From Streptomyces hiroshimensis (GTDB lineage Bacteria; Actinomycetota; Actinomycetes; Streptomycetales; Streptomycetaceae), in NCBI RefSeq assembly GCF_014650335.1, contig NZ_BMUT01000010.1, forward strand, positions 62,001 to 126,000: DNA of 64,000 bases, given 5' to 3'. Positions 16,266-24,594 of the stretch are shown piece by piece. The notes under the pieces were generated by a model, which was not told the origin of the DNA, did not search any database, and was given only the letters and a program-made list of their open reading frames with translations. A program made the position numbers and the translations under genes. The number at the start of each line of letters is the position of its first letter. The stretch's first letter is position 1.

Positions 16266-17435
16266 TCAGCGACCCGCCGCCGCCTCGCTGACCGCCTTCG
16301 CCAGCCGCGTCACCTGAAGGTCGTTGTCGTCGCGGAACCCGTACCGGCGGCGGTTGAAGCCGAAGGCCAGCCCGCTGGACGGGTCGGCGAAGGCCTGGGA
16401 GCCGGCGGCGCCGCCGTGCCCGAAGGCGCGGCCGCCGAGGAAGGGGTACTTGTCGCCGACGGCGGCGAAGCCCAGGCCGAAGGCCATGTGCTGGCGCACG
16501 ACCAGGTCGTAGCCGATGGAGTGGATCTGGGCGAAGTCCGCGGCGGTGCCGGGCGTCAGCAGCGCCTCCTTCCCGTCGACGCCGCTGATCGCGGCCGCGT
16601 ACATCCGGGCCAGGCCGCGCGCGGAGGCCATGCCGCCGACGGAGGCGGGGCCGCCCGCGCGGATGACGCGGTGGTTCGGCAGGTCCTCCAGGACGGTGGG
16701 CTCGGCGTGGTTGAGGTTGAAGGCGACGCCCATCAGGCTGTGCGGCCCCGAGGCGCCCTCGAGCAGGGCGCGCTTCTGGCCGGGCGTCGGGTCCATGGGC
16801 TGGATGTCGAGGACGCGGTGCTCGTGCTCTTCGGGCAGGCCCATGTAGAAGTCGATGCCGTAGGGGGCGCGGATGCGCTCCTCGTAGATCTCCTGCATGG
16901 TGCGCCCGGTGGCGCGCAGGACGACCTCACCGGTCAGGGCGCCGATGACCAGGCCGTGGTAGCCGAAGGCGGTGCCGGGGCGCCAGTAGGGGTGCTGGCC
17001 GGCCAGCTTCTCGGCTATGACGCGGTCGTCCGCGAGCTCCTCCGTGGTGAAGCCGCCCTCGATGCCGATGACCCCGGCCCGGTGGGCGAGGAGGTCGCGC
17101 AGGGTGACGGCTCCCTTGCCCGCGGCGGCGAACTCGGGCCAGTAGTGGGCGACCTCGCGGTCGAGGTCGAGCACGCCTTCCTGGACGAGGAGGGCGACGA
17201 CGAGGTGGGCCGCACCCTTGGTAGAGGAGAACACGCCGGTGAGCGAGTCGCCCTCGAAGCCGGGGCCGCCCCACAGGTCGACGACCTGCTTGCCGTCGAC
17301 GTAGGCGGCGAGCTGGGCGGAGTGCCCGGCCCGCTCCTCGGCGAAGGTGGCCTCGAACTCCTCGCGGACGCCCTCGTATCCCTTGGCGACGGTTCCCTGT
17401 ACGGCGGTCCCCTGCGCGGCGGTGGGGCTCGGCAT
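16266..17435 (-). CDS. Serine hydrolase, beta-lactamase/esterase (EstB-like) family
   Basis: This 389-residue class-C beta-lactamase-fold enzyme has the catalytic S-x-x-K as SSTK at residues 70-73, in GVFSSTKGAAHLVV. LLAHRAGVIG and the later AFGYHGLVIG supply the usual loop and Tyr region, and FGHGGAAGSQAFADP near the C-terminus is the KTG-box equivalent (HGG). No signal peptide is visible, so it probably acts in the cytosol as an esterase or transacylase. A palindrome lies in the divergent promoter region it shares with the next gene. The physiological substrate is not known. Confidence 0.88.
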   Translation of the reverse strand: MPSPTAAQGTAVQGTVAKGYEGVREEFEATFAEERAGHSAQLAAYVDGKQVVDLWGGPGFEGDSLTGVFSSTKGAAHLVVALLVQEGVLDLDREVAHYWPEFAAAGKGAVTLRDLLAHRAGVIGIEGGFTTEELADDRVIAEKLAGQHPYWRPGTAFGYHGLVIGALTGEVVLRATGRTMQEIYEERIRAPYGIDFYMGLPEEHEHRVLDIQPMDPTPGQKRALLEGASGPHSLMGVAFNLNHAEPTVLEDLPNHRVIRAGGPASVGGMASARGLARMYAAAISGVDGKEALLTPGTAADFAQIHSIGYDLVVRQHMAFGLGFAAVGDKYPFLGGRAFGHGGAAGSQAFADPSSGLAFGFNRRRYGFRDDNDLQVTRLAKAVSEAAAGR

Positions 17436-17501
17436 GTGTGCTCCTTGTGGATCAGTGGTGACTTCGATGGGTGCAGCAGAGCGGACCCCGTCGTTATTTC
17501 G

Positions 17502-17513
17502 TGACGATCGTCA
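17502..17513. promoter_or_regulatory. 12-bp perfect palindrome in a divergent promoter region
   Basis: TGACGATCGTCA is fully self-complementary. It lies 67 bp before the serine hydrolase start and about 160 bp before the dehydrogenase-like gene start, in an AT-richer patch that includes GATTGAATAATTCC. It could control either or both genes. Confidence 0.4.
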
Positions 17514-17675
17514 TCTCGCCGATGGAATAAGCGGATTGAATAATTCCGGCCCCCTCCTTCATCCCCCACCTCCGTCCCCCTCCCCCTTCCCCCTCCGCGC
17601 CTCCTTGACCGCCGCACACCCGCTCCCTAACGTGTGCGCTTCCCCTTCCGGACCGCCCCAGGAGGCCCCGGCGCC

Positions 17676-18485
17676 ATGCCCGCATCCCGCACGGTCCTCC
17701 TCACCGGCGCGGCCGGCCGCATCGGCACCCACCTGCGCACCCGGCTGCCCGCCCACGGCCACCGGCTGCGCCTGTTCGACGCCCGGCCGGTGCCGGGCGA
17801 GCCGGACGCGATCACCGCCGGCCTCGCCGACCGCGAGGCGCTCCTGAAGGCCGTCGACGGCGTGGACGCGGTCGTCCACCTGGCGGGGATCCCCCTGGAG
17901 GCGTCGTTCGAGGACATCCTGCGCGCCAACGTCGAGGGCACGTACCGCCTCTACGAGGCCGTCCGGGAGGCGGGCGTCCGGCGCGTGGTCCTCGCCTCCA
18001 GCAACCACGCCGTCGGCTTCGCACCCGTCCCCGCGGAGGGCGCGCCGCTCCTGCCCGCGGAGACCGCCCACCGCCCCGACACCTTCTACGGCCTCTCCAA
18101 GTGCTTCGGCGAGGACCTCGCCTCCCTCTACCGGGACCGGCACGGCATCGAGACCGTCTCCCTGCGCATCGGCGCCTGCTTCCCCGAGCCCACGTCGGTG
18201 CGCATGCTGTCGGTCTGGCTGAGCCCGGGCGACTGCGCCCGGCTCGTGCACGCCGCCCTCACCGCGGACGGCGTCGGCCACACCGTCGCCTACGGCAGCT
18301 CCGCCAACACCCGGCTGTGGTGGGACCTGTCGACCGCCCGCGCACTGGGCTACGAGCCCCAGGACGACTCGGAGCCGTACGCGCCCGCCCTGCTGGCCGC
18401 GGAGGGCGGAACCCCGCGGGAGGGGCACGACCGCATCGGCGGCGAGTTCTGCACCGCCGACCCGCCCCGCTGGCACCCCGGCTGA
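17676..18485 (+). CDS. NAD(P)-dependent sugar epimerase/dehydrogenase-like SDR (uronate dehydrogenase type)
   Basis: This 269-residue extended SDR protein has the dinucleotide motif TGAAGRIG at residues 9-16 and the catalytic YGLSK (Y-x-x-x-K) after SSNHAVGFAP. Short length, VVHLAGIPLEASFEDILRAN and the overall pattern resemble NAD-dependent uronate dehydrogenases, but epimerase-type relatives cannot be excluded. The start is set at the ATG after AGGAGG; an earlier ATG 14 codons upstream has no such site. It stands alone, followed by terD. Confidence 0.8.
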   Translation: MPASRTVLLTGAAGRIGTHLRTRLPAHGHRLRLFDARPVPGEPDAITAGLADREALLKAVDGVDAVVHLAGIPLEASFEDILRANVEGTYRLYEAVREAGVRRVVLASSNHAVGFAPVPAEGAPLLPAETAHRPDTFYGLSKCFGEDLASLYRDRHGIETVSLRIGACFPEPTSVRMLSVWLSPGDCARLVHAALTADGVGHTVAYGSSANTRLWWDLSTARALGYEPQDDSEPYAPALLAAEGGTPREGHDRIGGEFCTADPPRWHPG

Positions 18486-18533
18486 TCTGCGGCGACCGCA
18501 TCCGTAACGGGACCGCATCAGGTGTTCGGTAAT

Positions 18534-18559
18534 GGAACCGCAAAGAGCGGCCGCTCGTT
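18534..18559 (+). promoter_or_regulatory. Candidate ECF-sigma promoter of the terD gene
   Basis: GGAAC at 18534-18538 is separated by exactly 18 bases from GTT at 18557-18559. This matches the GGAA(C/T)-N18-GTT spacing of SigR-like ECF promoters in Streptomyces. The start of transcription would fall at or next to the ATG at 18569, so the mRNA would be leaderless or nearly so. Confidence 0.5.
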
Positions 18560-18568
18560 ACCCGGGAC

Positions 18569-19789
18569 ATGACCGCTATGACACCCGGCTCGAACATCCC
18601 TCTCTCCGTCGCCCGCGTGACGGTGGACGTCACCGCCCCGGTGCGGCTCGACGTATCGGGCCTGCTGCTCACCGCCGACGGCAAGGTGCGCTCCGACGAC
18701 GACTTCGTCTTCTACAACCAGCCCTCCGGTCCGGGCGTGAGCCACCGCGCCGCGTCCGGCGGCTCGCCCGACGCCATCGTGGTGGACACCGCCGCCGTCC
18801 CGGCCGGCATCGAGAAGATCGTGGTGACCGCCAGCCCCGACGCCCAGGGCACGAGCTTCGCCGGCATCGAGCCGACCGCCACCGTCCGCAGCACCGACGA
18901 CGGCTCGGTCCTCGCCACGTTCACCCCGCCCCGGCTGGGCTCCGAGACGGCTCTGGTGATCGTGGAGGTCTACCGCCGGGCGGGCGCCTGGAAGGTGCGC
19001 GCGGTCGGCCAGGGTTACGCGAACGGCCTGGCGGGGATCGCCACCGACTTCGGCGTGAGCGTGGAGGAGCCCGCGGCCCCCGCGCCCATGCCTGCCGCCG
19101 CGCCCGCACCCGCACCCGTGCAGCCGGCCGCCCCCGTACCGCCGATGCCCGCGGCCGCCCCGGCCGCGCCCGCCGTTCCCCCGGCTCCGCCCGCCCCCGC
19201 CCCCGGCGCCGGGAAGATCAACCTGGACAAGGGCCGGGTGAGCCTGCAGAAGAACCAGACGGTGTCGCTGGTCAAGGGCGGCCGGCCGCTGACGCAGTCG
19301 GTGAAGATGGGCCTGGGCTGGGAGCCCGCCTGGGGCACCCGCGCCATCGACCTGGACGCCTCCGTCATCGCCTACGGCCCCGACCGCAACATGATCGACG
19401 CCTGCTACTTCGGCAAGCTGCAGATCCTCAACGGCGCCGTCCAGCACTCCGGCGACAACCTCACCGGCGAGGGCTCCGGCGACGACGAGACCATCACCGT
19501 GCACATGGAGGGCCTGCCGCCGGAGGTGACCGGCCTGGTCTTCACCGTCAGCTCCTTCAACGGCCAGAAGTTCAACCAGGTCGCCAAGGCCTACTGCCGC
19601 CTGCTCGACGCCCGCACGGGCGAGGAGCTGGTGCGCTTCGACCTGACCGGCGCGGAGCCCAAGACCGGCGTGCTGATGGCGAAGTTCATCCGGCAGTACT
19701 CGGGCGAGTGGGAGATGACGGCCCTGGGCGAGTTCGTGAAGTCGCGCACGGTGCGCGATCTGGTCAAGCCGGCCGCGCAGGCCCTGTGA
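18569..19789 (+). CDS. TerD family protein with two TerD-like domains
   Basis: The protein has 406 residues. An N-terminal TerD-like domain (about 4-165, starting MTPGSNIPLS) is joined by a Pro/Ala linker (about 170-212) to a second, fuller TerD domain that starts INLDKGRVSLQKNQ. The second has the calcium-binding loop GDNLTGEGSGDDETI and ends in FVKSRTVRDLV. TerD proteins bind Ca2+ and belong to stress-response systems linked to tellurite resistance and, in Streptomyces, to development. No other ter gene is next to it. ATG at 18569 or 18578 may start it. The end overlaps the convergent oxidoreductase gene by 26 bp. Confidence 0.9.
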   Translation: MTAMTPGSNIPLSVARVTVDVTAPVRLDVSGLLLTADGKVRSDDDFVFYNQPSGPGVSHRAASGGSPDAIVVDTAAVPAGIEKIVVTASPDAQGTSFAGIEPTATVRSTDDGSVLATFTPPRLGSETALVIVEVYRRAGAWKVRAVGQGYANGLAGIATDFGVSVEEPAAPAPMPAAAPAPAPVQPAAPVPPMPAAAPAAPAVPPAPPAPAPGAGKINLDKGRVSLQKNQTVSLVKGGRPLTQSVKMGLGWEPAWGTRAIDLDASVIAYGPDRNMIDACYFGKLQILNGAVQHSGDNLTGEGSGDDETITVHMEGLPPEVTGLVFTVSSFNGQKFNQVAKAYCRLLDARTGEELVRFDLTGAEPKTGVLMAKFIRQYSGEWEMTALGEFVKSRTVRDLVKPAAQAL

Positions 19790-20798
19790 GCACCTGGGCT
19801 CCCGCCGCCGGCAGACCCGCGATCCCGGCCAGCCTGCGGTAGGAGTCCAGCAGCGCCTTACGGTCGTACGAGGACGTGGTGACGAGCACCTCGTCGGCGC
19901 CGCTGCGCTCGATCAGCGTCCCGAGCGCGGCGGACACCTCGTCCTCCGTGCCGTGGATGTGCCCGCGCAGCCCGTCCTCGTACAGCCGGCGCTCCCGCCC
20001 GGTCATCTCCCGCGCCTCGGTCTCCTCCGCGGGCTCCAGCGGCGGGAAGGCGCCGTGCGTACGGGAGTGGGCCAGCGCCCACGCCTCGGGGACGAGCAGC
20101 CTGCGGGCCTCCTCGCGGGTGCCGGCGACGGCCACGTTCCCCGCCACCACGACGTACGGGCGCCGCCACCACGCCGACGGCCGGAAGGCCGCCCGGTAGC
20201 GCCCGACGGCGGCGAGCATCCGCTCCTCGCCGCTCAGGCCGCCGATGACCAGGGCGGCTCCCGCGGCGGCCGCCAGGTCCGCGCCCGCCTCGTTGGCGAG
20301 GACGAACGCCGGGACCGTCAGGCCCTCGGCCGGGCGGGCGTGCACCCCGTCGTACGCGCGGGGGCCGCCGGTGAACCAGTCCTCCAGCTCGGCGAGCTGC
20401 CCGGCGAAGTCCCCCATGGCGTCCTTGTCCGTGCCCAGGGCCCGGCGGATGCCGTCCGTGAAGCCGACCGAGCGGCCCAGGCCCATGTCGATGCGGCCCG
20501 GGAAGAGGGACTCCAGCACCCCGAACTGCTCGGCGACGACGAGCGTGCGGTGGTTGGGCAGCATCACCCCGCCCGTGCCCACCCTGATCCGCGAGGTCGC
20601 GGCCGCCACCGCCGCGGCGAGCACGGTCGGGGCCGAGCCCGCCACGCCGGGCACGCTGTGGTGCTCCGAGACCCAGAAGCGGTGGTAGCCGAGCGCCTCG
20701 GCCTGCTGCGCGAACCGCACGGTGTCGCGCAGCGCCTCACCCTGCGGGCGGTCCCGGCGGGTGCGGGAGCGGTCGAGTACGGAGAGCCGGATCGTCAC
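19764..20798 (-). CDS. LLM-class flavin-dependent oxidoreductase (luciferase-like)
   Basis: This 344-residue protein has the bacterial luciferase TIM-barrel pattern: LSVLDRSRTR at the N-terminus, FWVSEHHSVPGVAGSAP, GTGGVMLPNHRTLVVAEQFG and RIDMGLGRSVGF. It matches the MsnO8-type group that uses FMN or F420. The terminal part HIHGTEDEVSAALGTLIERSGADEVLVTTSSYD is the usual end of the barrel. The reaction is not predictable beyond flavin-dependent oxidation. Its 3' end overlaps terD on the opposite strand. Confidence 0.88.
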   Translation of the reverse strand: MTIRLSVLDRSRTRRDRPQGEALRDTVRFAQQAEALGYHRFWVSEHHSVPGVAGSAPTVLAAAVAAATSRIRVGTGGVMLPNHRTLVVAEQFGVLESLFPGRIDMGLGRSVGFTDGIRRALGTDKDAMGDFAGQLAELEDWFTGGPRAYDGVHARPAEGLTVPAFVLANEAGADLAAAAGAALVIGGLSGEERMLAAVGRYRAAFRPSAWWRRPYVVVAGNVAVAGTREEARRLLVPEAWALAHSRTHGAFPPLEPAEETEAREMTGRERRLYEDGLRGHIHGTEDEVSAALGTLIERSGADEVLVTTSSYDRKALLDSYRRLAGIAGLPAAGAQVLTGPARPA

Positions 20799-20850
20799 CT
20801 CTCCTTCAACAAAGGCGACCGGTCATGATTCCCGGGGGCTCATGTGCCCG

Positions 20851-22314
20851 TCACCTGCCCTGACGGCGCCAGGGGCCGGTGATCGCCAGCATGATGCCGG
20901 GCTCCTGGATGTTGGCGAAGAGCGTCCTGCCGTCCGGCGAGAAGGTGACCCCGGTGAACTCGCTGTACTCGGGCTTCTGAGCAGTTCCCATGTTGAGCTC
21001 GTTGCGGGCGATGGGGTACGTGCGGCCGTCGTCGAGGGCGCCGAAGAGGTGCTGGATCCCCTCGCCGTCCTCCGCGACGACCAGGCCGCCGTGCGGCGAG
21101 ACGGTGATGTTGTCGGGGCCGTCGAAGGCGCCGTCCCGGCCCGGGTCCTTGTTCACGCCGAGTCGCACCTTCAGGGTGAGGGTGCGACGGCGGGGGTCGT
21201 AGAACCACACCTGGCCGTCGTGCTGGACGGGGCTCTCCTCCCGGGCGAAGGACGAGACGATGTAGGCGCCCCCGTCCCCCCACCACATGCCTTCGAGCTT
21301 GCGGGCCCGGGTGACCTCGTCGTCCTTGAACTGCTTGCGCACCGGCACCGACCGGGCGTCGCGGTCGGGCACGCCGACCCAGTCGACGCCGTAGACCGTG
21401 CCCGTACGGGTGGCGCGGGAGAGGTCGTCGACGAAGCGGCCGCCGGAGTCGAAGCACTTGAAGGCCTGGAGCACGCCCGCGTCGTCGGCGAGCGTGCGCA
21501 GCTTGCCACGGCCGTGCCGGAAGCCGCTCGGCGGGGTCCAGCGGTAGAGCAGGCCGTTGGGGCCCGAGGCGTCCTCGGTGAGGTAGAGGTGACCGCGGGA
21601 GGGGTCGGTGACGACGGCCTCGTGGGCGTAGCGGCCCAGCGCCTTGACGGGCTTGGGGGCGCGGTTCGCGCGGCGGTCGTGCGGGTCGACCTCGAAGACG
21701 TAGCCGTGGTCCTTGGTCATACCGTGCTGCCCGGCCTTGTCCTCGGTCTCCTCGCAGGTCAGCCAGGTGCCCCACGGGGTGGCGCCGCCGGCGCAGTTGG
21801 TGGACGTGCCCGCGATGCCGACGTGCTCGGCGACGTGCGAGCCGTCGTGGGAGACCTCGACGACGGTGCAGCCGCCGGACGCGGCGGGATCGTAGACGAG
21901 CCCCTCGGTGAGGGGCACCGGATACTTCCAGTTGCCCCGGGGGCCCTTGAGCTCGTGGTTGTTGACGAGGACGGTGGCGCCGCGGGGGCCTGCGAAGGCG
22001 GCGGTGCCGTCGTGGTTCGAGGGCGTGGGCTCGCCGGACTCCAGCTTGGTGACGCCGGCCCGGGTGACGACGCGGTAGGAGAAGCCGGCGGGCAGGGCGA
22101 GGAGGCCCTTCGGGTCCGGCACGAGGGGCCCGTAGCCGGGCCGACGGCGGGGGCGGGAGCCCGCTTCGGCGTCGCCGCCGGCGCCGGGCTGCTCGGGGAT
22201 GCCGCCCGCCAGGGCGCCGGGGGCACTGGCGAGCACTCCCACGCTGCCGGTCAGCGCCACCCCGGCACCGGCGACGGCGGATCGCTTCGCGAAGTCTCTT
22301 CGGCTGAGGGTCAT
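20851..22314 (-). CDS. PhoX-family (DUF839) phosphatase-like exported protein
   Basis: This 487-residue protein begins with a twin-arginine signal, SRRDFAKRSAVAGAGVAL, ending near the ALA at residue 35, so it is exported folded. The mature part has PhoX/DUF839 features: RVVTRAGVTKLESGEPTPSNHDG, LVNNHELKGPRGNW, WLTCEETEDKAG, YLTEDASGPNGLLYRW and AEDGEGIQHLFG. PhoX enzymes are Ca/Fe-dependent alkaline phosphatases with a beta-propeller fold. Some members lack shown activity, so phosphatase is a family-based call. Its start is preceded by a 449-bp region containing repeat locus C. Confidence 0.85.
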   Translation of the reverse strand: MTLSRRDFAKRSAVAGAGVALTGSVGVLASAPGALAGGIPEQPGAGGDAEAGSRPRRRPGYGPLVPDPKGLLALPAGFSYRVVTRAGVTKLESGEPTPSNHDGTAAFAGPRGATVLVNNHELKGPRGNWKYPVPLTEGLVYDPAASGGCTVVEVSHDGSHVAEHVGIAGTSTNCAGGATPWGTWLTCEETEDKAGQHGMTKDHGYVFEVDPHDRRANRAPKPVKALGRYAHEAVVTDPSRGHLYLTEDASGPNGLLYRWTPPSGFRHGRGKLRTLADDAGVLQAFKCFDSGGRFVDDLSRATRTGTVYGVDWVGVPDRDARSVPVRKQFKDDEVTRARKLEGMWWGDGGAYIVSSFAREESPVQHDGQVWFYDPRRRTLTLKVRLGVNKDPGRDGAFDGPDNITVSPHGGLVVAEDGEGIQHLFGALDDGRTYPIARNELNMGTAQKPEYSEFTGVTFSPDGRTLFANIQEPGIMLAITGPWRRQGR

Positions 22315-22439
22315 CTGCTCTCCAGGGTCCGCGGGCTCACGCGCCTACATTCCCGTTCCCCACCGAATACCGTATGAACACCGCACAAAGCGCGAGGGAC
22401 GGGCGCGGGGCGCGCGATCCGCGCGGGACGCGCCCGCCG

Positions 22440-22763
22440 TATCACCGCCACCGGTCCCCCGCAGGGGGGGCGAAACGACGAAAGGGCGGGACCGGGGCGC
22501 TTCCTCCGCCGCCGCACCCTGAAACCGCGGCCGGCCCGGCGCCGCCGCCCGGCTCCCCGCAGGGGGAAACGGCGAAAGGGCGGGACCGGGGCCACTCCCT
22601 CCGCCGCAACGGCGAGCAACCACCACGAACACATCCGGCGGCGCCGAACCCGGCCCAGGCCGACCAGGCACCGCCGGACACCACCACGGCAGCTGATCAC
22701 CGCCGCAGCGGAGAGCACACCGGGGGCGCCCCGGCCCGAAGAGGGCCGGGGCGACGCAAGGGG
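22440..22763. repeat. Dispersed GC-rich repeat, locus C
   Basis: Two direct copies (about 22457-22515 and 22555-22610) share CCCCGCAGGGGG, then CGAAAGGGCGGGACCGGGG and CTCCGCCGC, and are minus-oriented family units. A plus-oriented unit starts GGCACCGCCGGACACCACC near 22668 and ends near 22713. The rest of the 449-bp gap (22315-22439) must hold the PhoX gene promoter, not identified. No coding frame here is convincing. Confidence 0.8.
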
Positions 22764-24296
22764 TCAGCCCCGCGAGCGGGCCTTGAACGCCGCCTTGCGG
22801 GCCTCCTTCGCGATCTTCTTCTCGGGGTGGAGGCGGCCCATGGCCTCCAGGACCTCCGCCGTCGCCGGGTGGTCCACCCGCCACGCCGCGTCGAAGAACC
22901 CGCCGTGCTGCCCGACCAGGCTCTCCACCAGCCCGCGCAGCTCGTCCGTGTCGCCGGAGGCGGCCAGCTGGGCGGCGATCGTGTCGATCGTCAGCCAGAA
23001 GACCATGTCCTCGCCCGGCTCGGGCACGTCCGCCGCCCCGTGCTCGGCGAGCCACACGCGGGCGAGCCCGCCCAGCTCGCGGTCGTCGAGGACCTCGCGC
23101 ACGGCCGGGCCGGCGTCCGCGCCGAGGAGGGAGAGCGTCTGCTGGCAGGCGAGGCGGCGCGACGGCGCGTCCGCATCGTCGCCGCGCCCGGCGGCGAGCA
23201 GCTCCCGGGCGGCGTCCGCGGGCGTCCGGCGGGCGAGCCACAGCTCGGCCTCCGCGCGGGCGGCCGTCTCCGGGTGGCCGGGCAGGGCGGCGAGGAGGGC
23301 GTCGGCGCCCTTGTCGGCGAGGTCGCCGACGGCGGGGGCGTCGATGCCGGCCTGCACCATCCGGTCCCGGACGGCGAAGACGCCGAGCGGGGTGAGGGAG
23401 ACCATGCCGTAGCGGCTGACGTCCTCCTCCTCGGGGGCGTCGGAGACGACGCCGTCGACGGACTCGCGGATGTGGCCCTCGCCGTCGACCTCCTCGATGA
23501 GGGACTCGTCGACGGGCCGGTACTCGATGATCCCGGTGGGCGCGAGCAGCCGGAACTGGTCGTCCAGGCGCATCATCGCGTCGGAGACCTCTTCGAGGAT
23601 GTCGTCCGTGGGCTCGTCCATGTCATCGGGCACGATCATGGACGCGGCGAGCGCCGGCAGCGGTACGGGATGCTGCGCGTCGCTCTGCTCCAGCGCGGTC
23701 AGCAGGTAGAGGTTGCCGAGGACGCCGTCGAGGAAGTCGGCCTCGCCCTCGGGGTCCCAGTCGAGGGAGTCGAGGTCGAGGTCCTCGCCCTCGGCGATCC
23801 GGTCGGCGATGTCGCCGAGGTCGGGCGCGGCGGCGTCGGCGAGGACGCTCTCGAAGCCGCCGAGGAACAGTTCGAGGACGTCGGCGGGGCTGCCGGAGGT
23901 GAGCGTGGCGAGCTCCTCGCCGGCGACGGCGGTGCCCCGGGACCCGTCCTCGCCCGCTTCCGGCTCCTCGTCCCCCTCCGCGCCCTCTGCGTCCCCTTCG
24001 GCCCCTTCACCCTCGTTTTCCTCGAAGTCCACCAGCCCGGTGTCGAGCGCGTGCTGCCACGCGTCCATGGCGTAGGCGTCGCCGTCCTCGTCGCCCGCGA
24101 GCCCGAGGAGCTCCGTGGCCGCCCGCAGCTGCTCCACGAGCAGCTCGCCGCCGACCCCGACCGGGATGCCCTCCTCGCCGGCCCAGCGCGCGAGCTTCGC
24201 GGCGCGGGCGAGCAGCGGCGCGGACAGCGCGTCGCGCGCGAGCTCCGCGTCGGAGGGGAGCCGCACCGGCGGCATGGTCGGGCGGTCTCCGGACAT
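22764..24296 (-). CDS. Acidic protein of unknown function
   Basis: This 510-residue protein was not recognised. The N-terminal part includes ARAAKLARWAGEEGIPVG and is followed by a strongly acidic Glu/Gly/Asp-rich stretch (about residues 90-120). The middle is also acidic (GEDLDLDSLDWDPEGEADFLDG). A winged-helix-like piece, YGMVSLTPLGVFAVRDRM, appears near residue 285. The C-terminal half is rich in Ala/Leu helices resembling HEAT-type repeats and ends in a basic KKIAKEARKAAFKARSRG. No signal or membrane segment is seen, so it is cytosolic. ATG at 24296 is chosen for its GAGGAGAG site; an earlier in-frame start 13 codons upstream is possible. It may be a large scaffold protein. Confidence 0.75.
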   Translation of the reverse strand: MSGDRPTMPPVRLPSDAELARDALSAPLLARAAKLARWAGEEGIPVGVGGELLVEQLRAATELLGLAGDEDGDAYAMDAWQHALDTGLVDFEENEGEGAEGDAEGAEGDEEPEAGEDGSRGTAVAGEELATLTSGSPADVLELFLGGFESVLADAAAPDLGDIADRIAEGEDLDLDSLDWDPEGEADFLDGVLGNLYLLTALEQSDAQHPVPLPALAASMIVPDDMDEPTDDILEEVSDAMMRLDDQFRLLAPTGIIEYRPVDESLIEEVDGEGHIRESVDGVVSDAPEEEDVSRYGMVSLTPLGVFAVRDRMVQAGIDAPAVGDLADKGADALLAALPGHPETAARAEAELWLARRTPADAARELLAAGRGDDADAPSRRLACQQTLSLLGADAGPAVREVLDDRELGGLARVWLAEHGAADVPEPGEDMVFWLTIDTIAAQLAASGDTDELRGLVESLVGQHGGFFDAAWRVDHPATAEVLEAMGRLHPEKKIAKEARKAAFKARSRG

Positions 24297-24594
24297 CAGG
24301 GGGGTCTCTCCTCGTCGTGACGTGCGTCGCGGCACATGCGGTGACGTGCGGCGGCGCGCGGTGTGGCAGGCAGCGCCGCATGTACCCGGGCGCGATGCCC
24401 AAGCCTAAACGCGTTTTCCTCCCTGCCGCCCGGTTCGCCGAACCGCCGACGGACATATGGCTGACGGTTACCCGCGGAACCTTGACAACTTCCCGGGGCG
24501 CGCAAGACATTGACGCGCGTAGAGATCGTCAGGATCGCGTCAACGACGATTCCTCTGCGTCATACCCCCCTCACATCCCTACCGGGAGGCATCC
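24297..24594. promoter_or_regulatory. Divergent promoter region between the acidic protein and the secreted nuclease
   Basis: About 300 bp without a gene. TTGACA at 24482 and TTGACG at 24510 are possible -35 boxes for the nuclease, but neither has a good -10 at 17 bases. The segment 24480-24560 repeats GTCA/TGAC half-sites. Nothing firmer can be said. Confidence 0.35.

Noticed and set aside
16182..17504. Long plus-strand frame opposite the serine hydrolase
   Set aside because: It is the mirror of a well-supported gene and starts inside the repeat locus.
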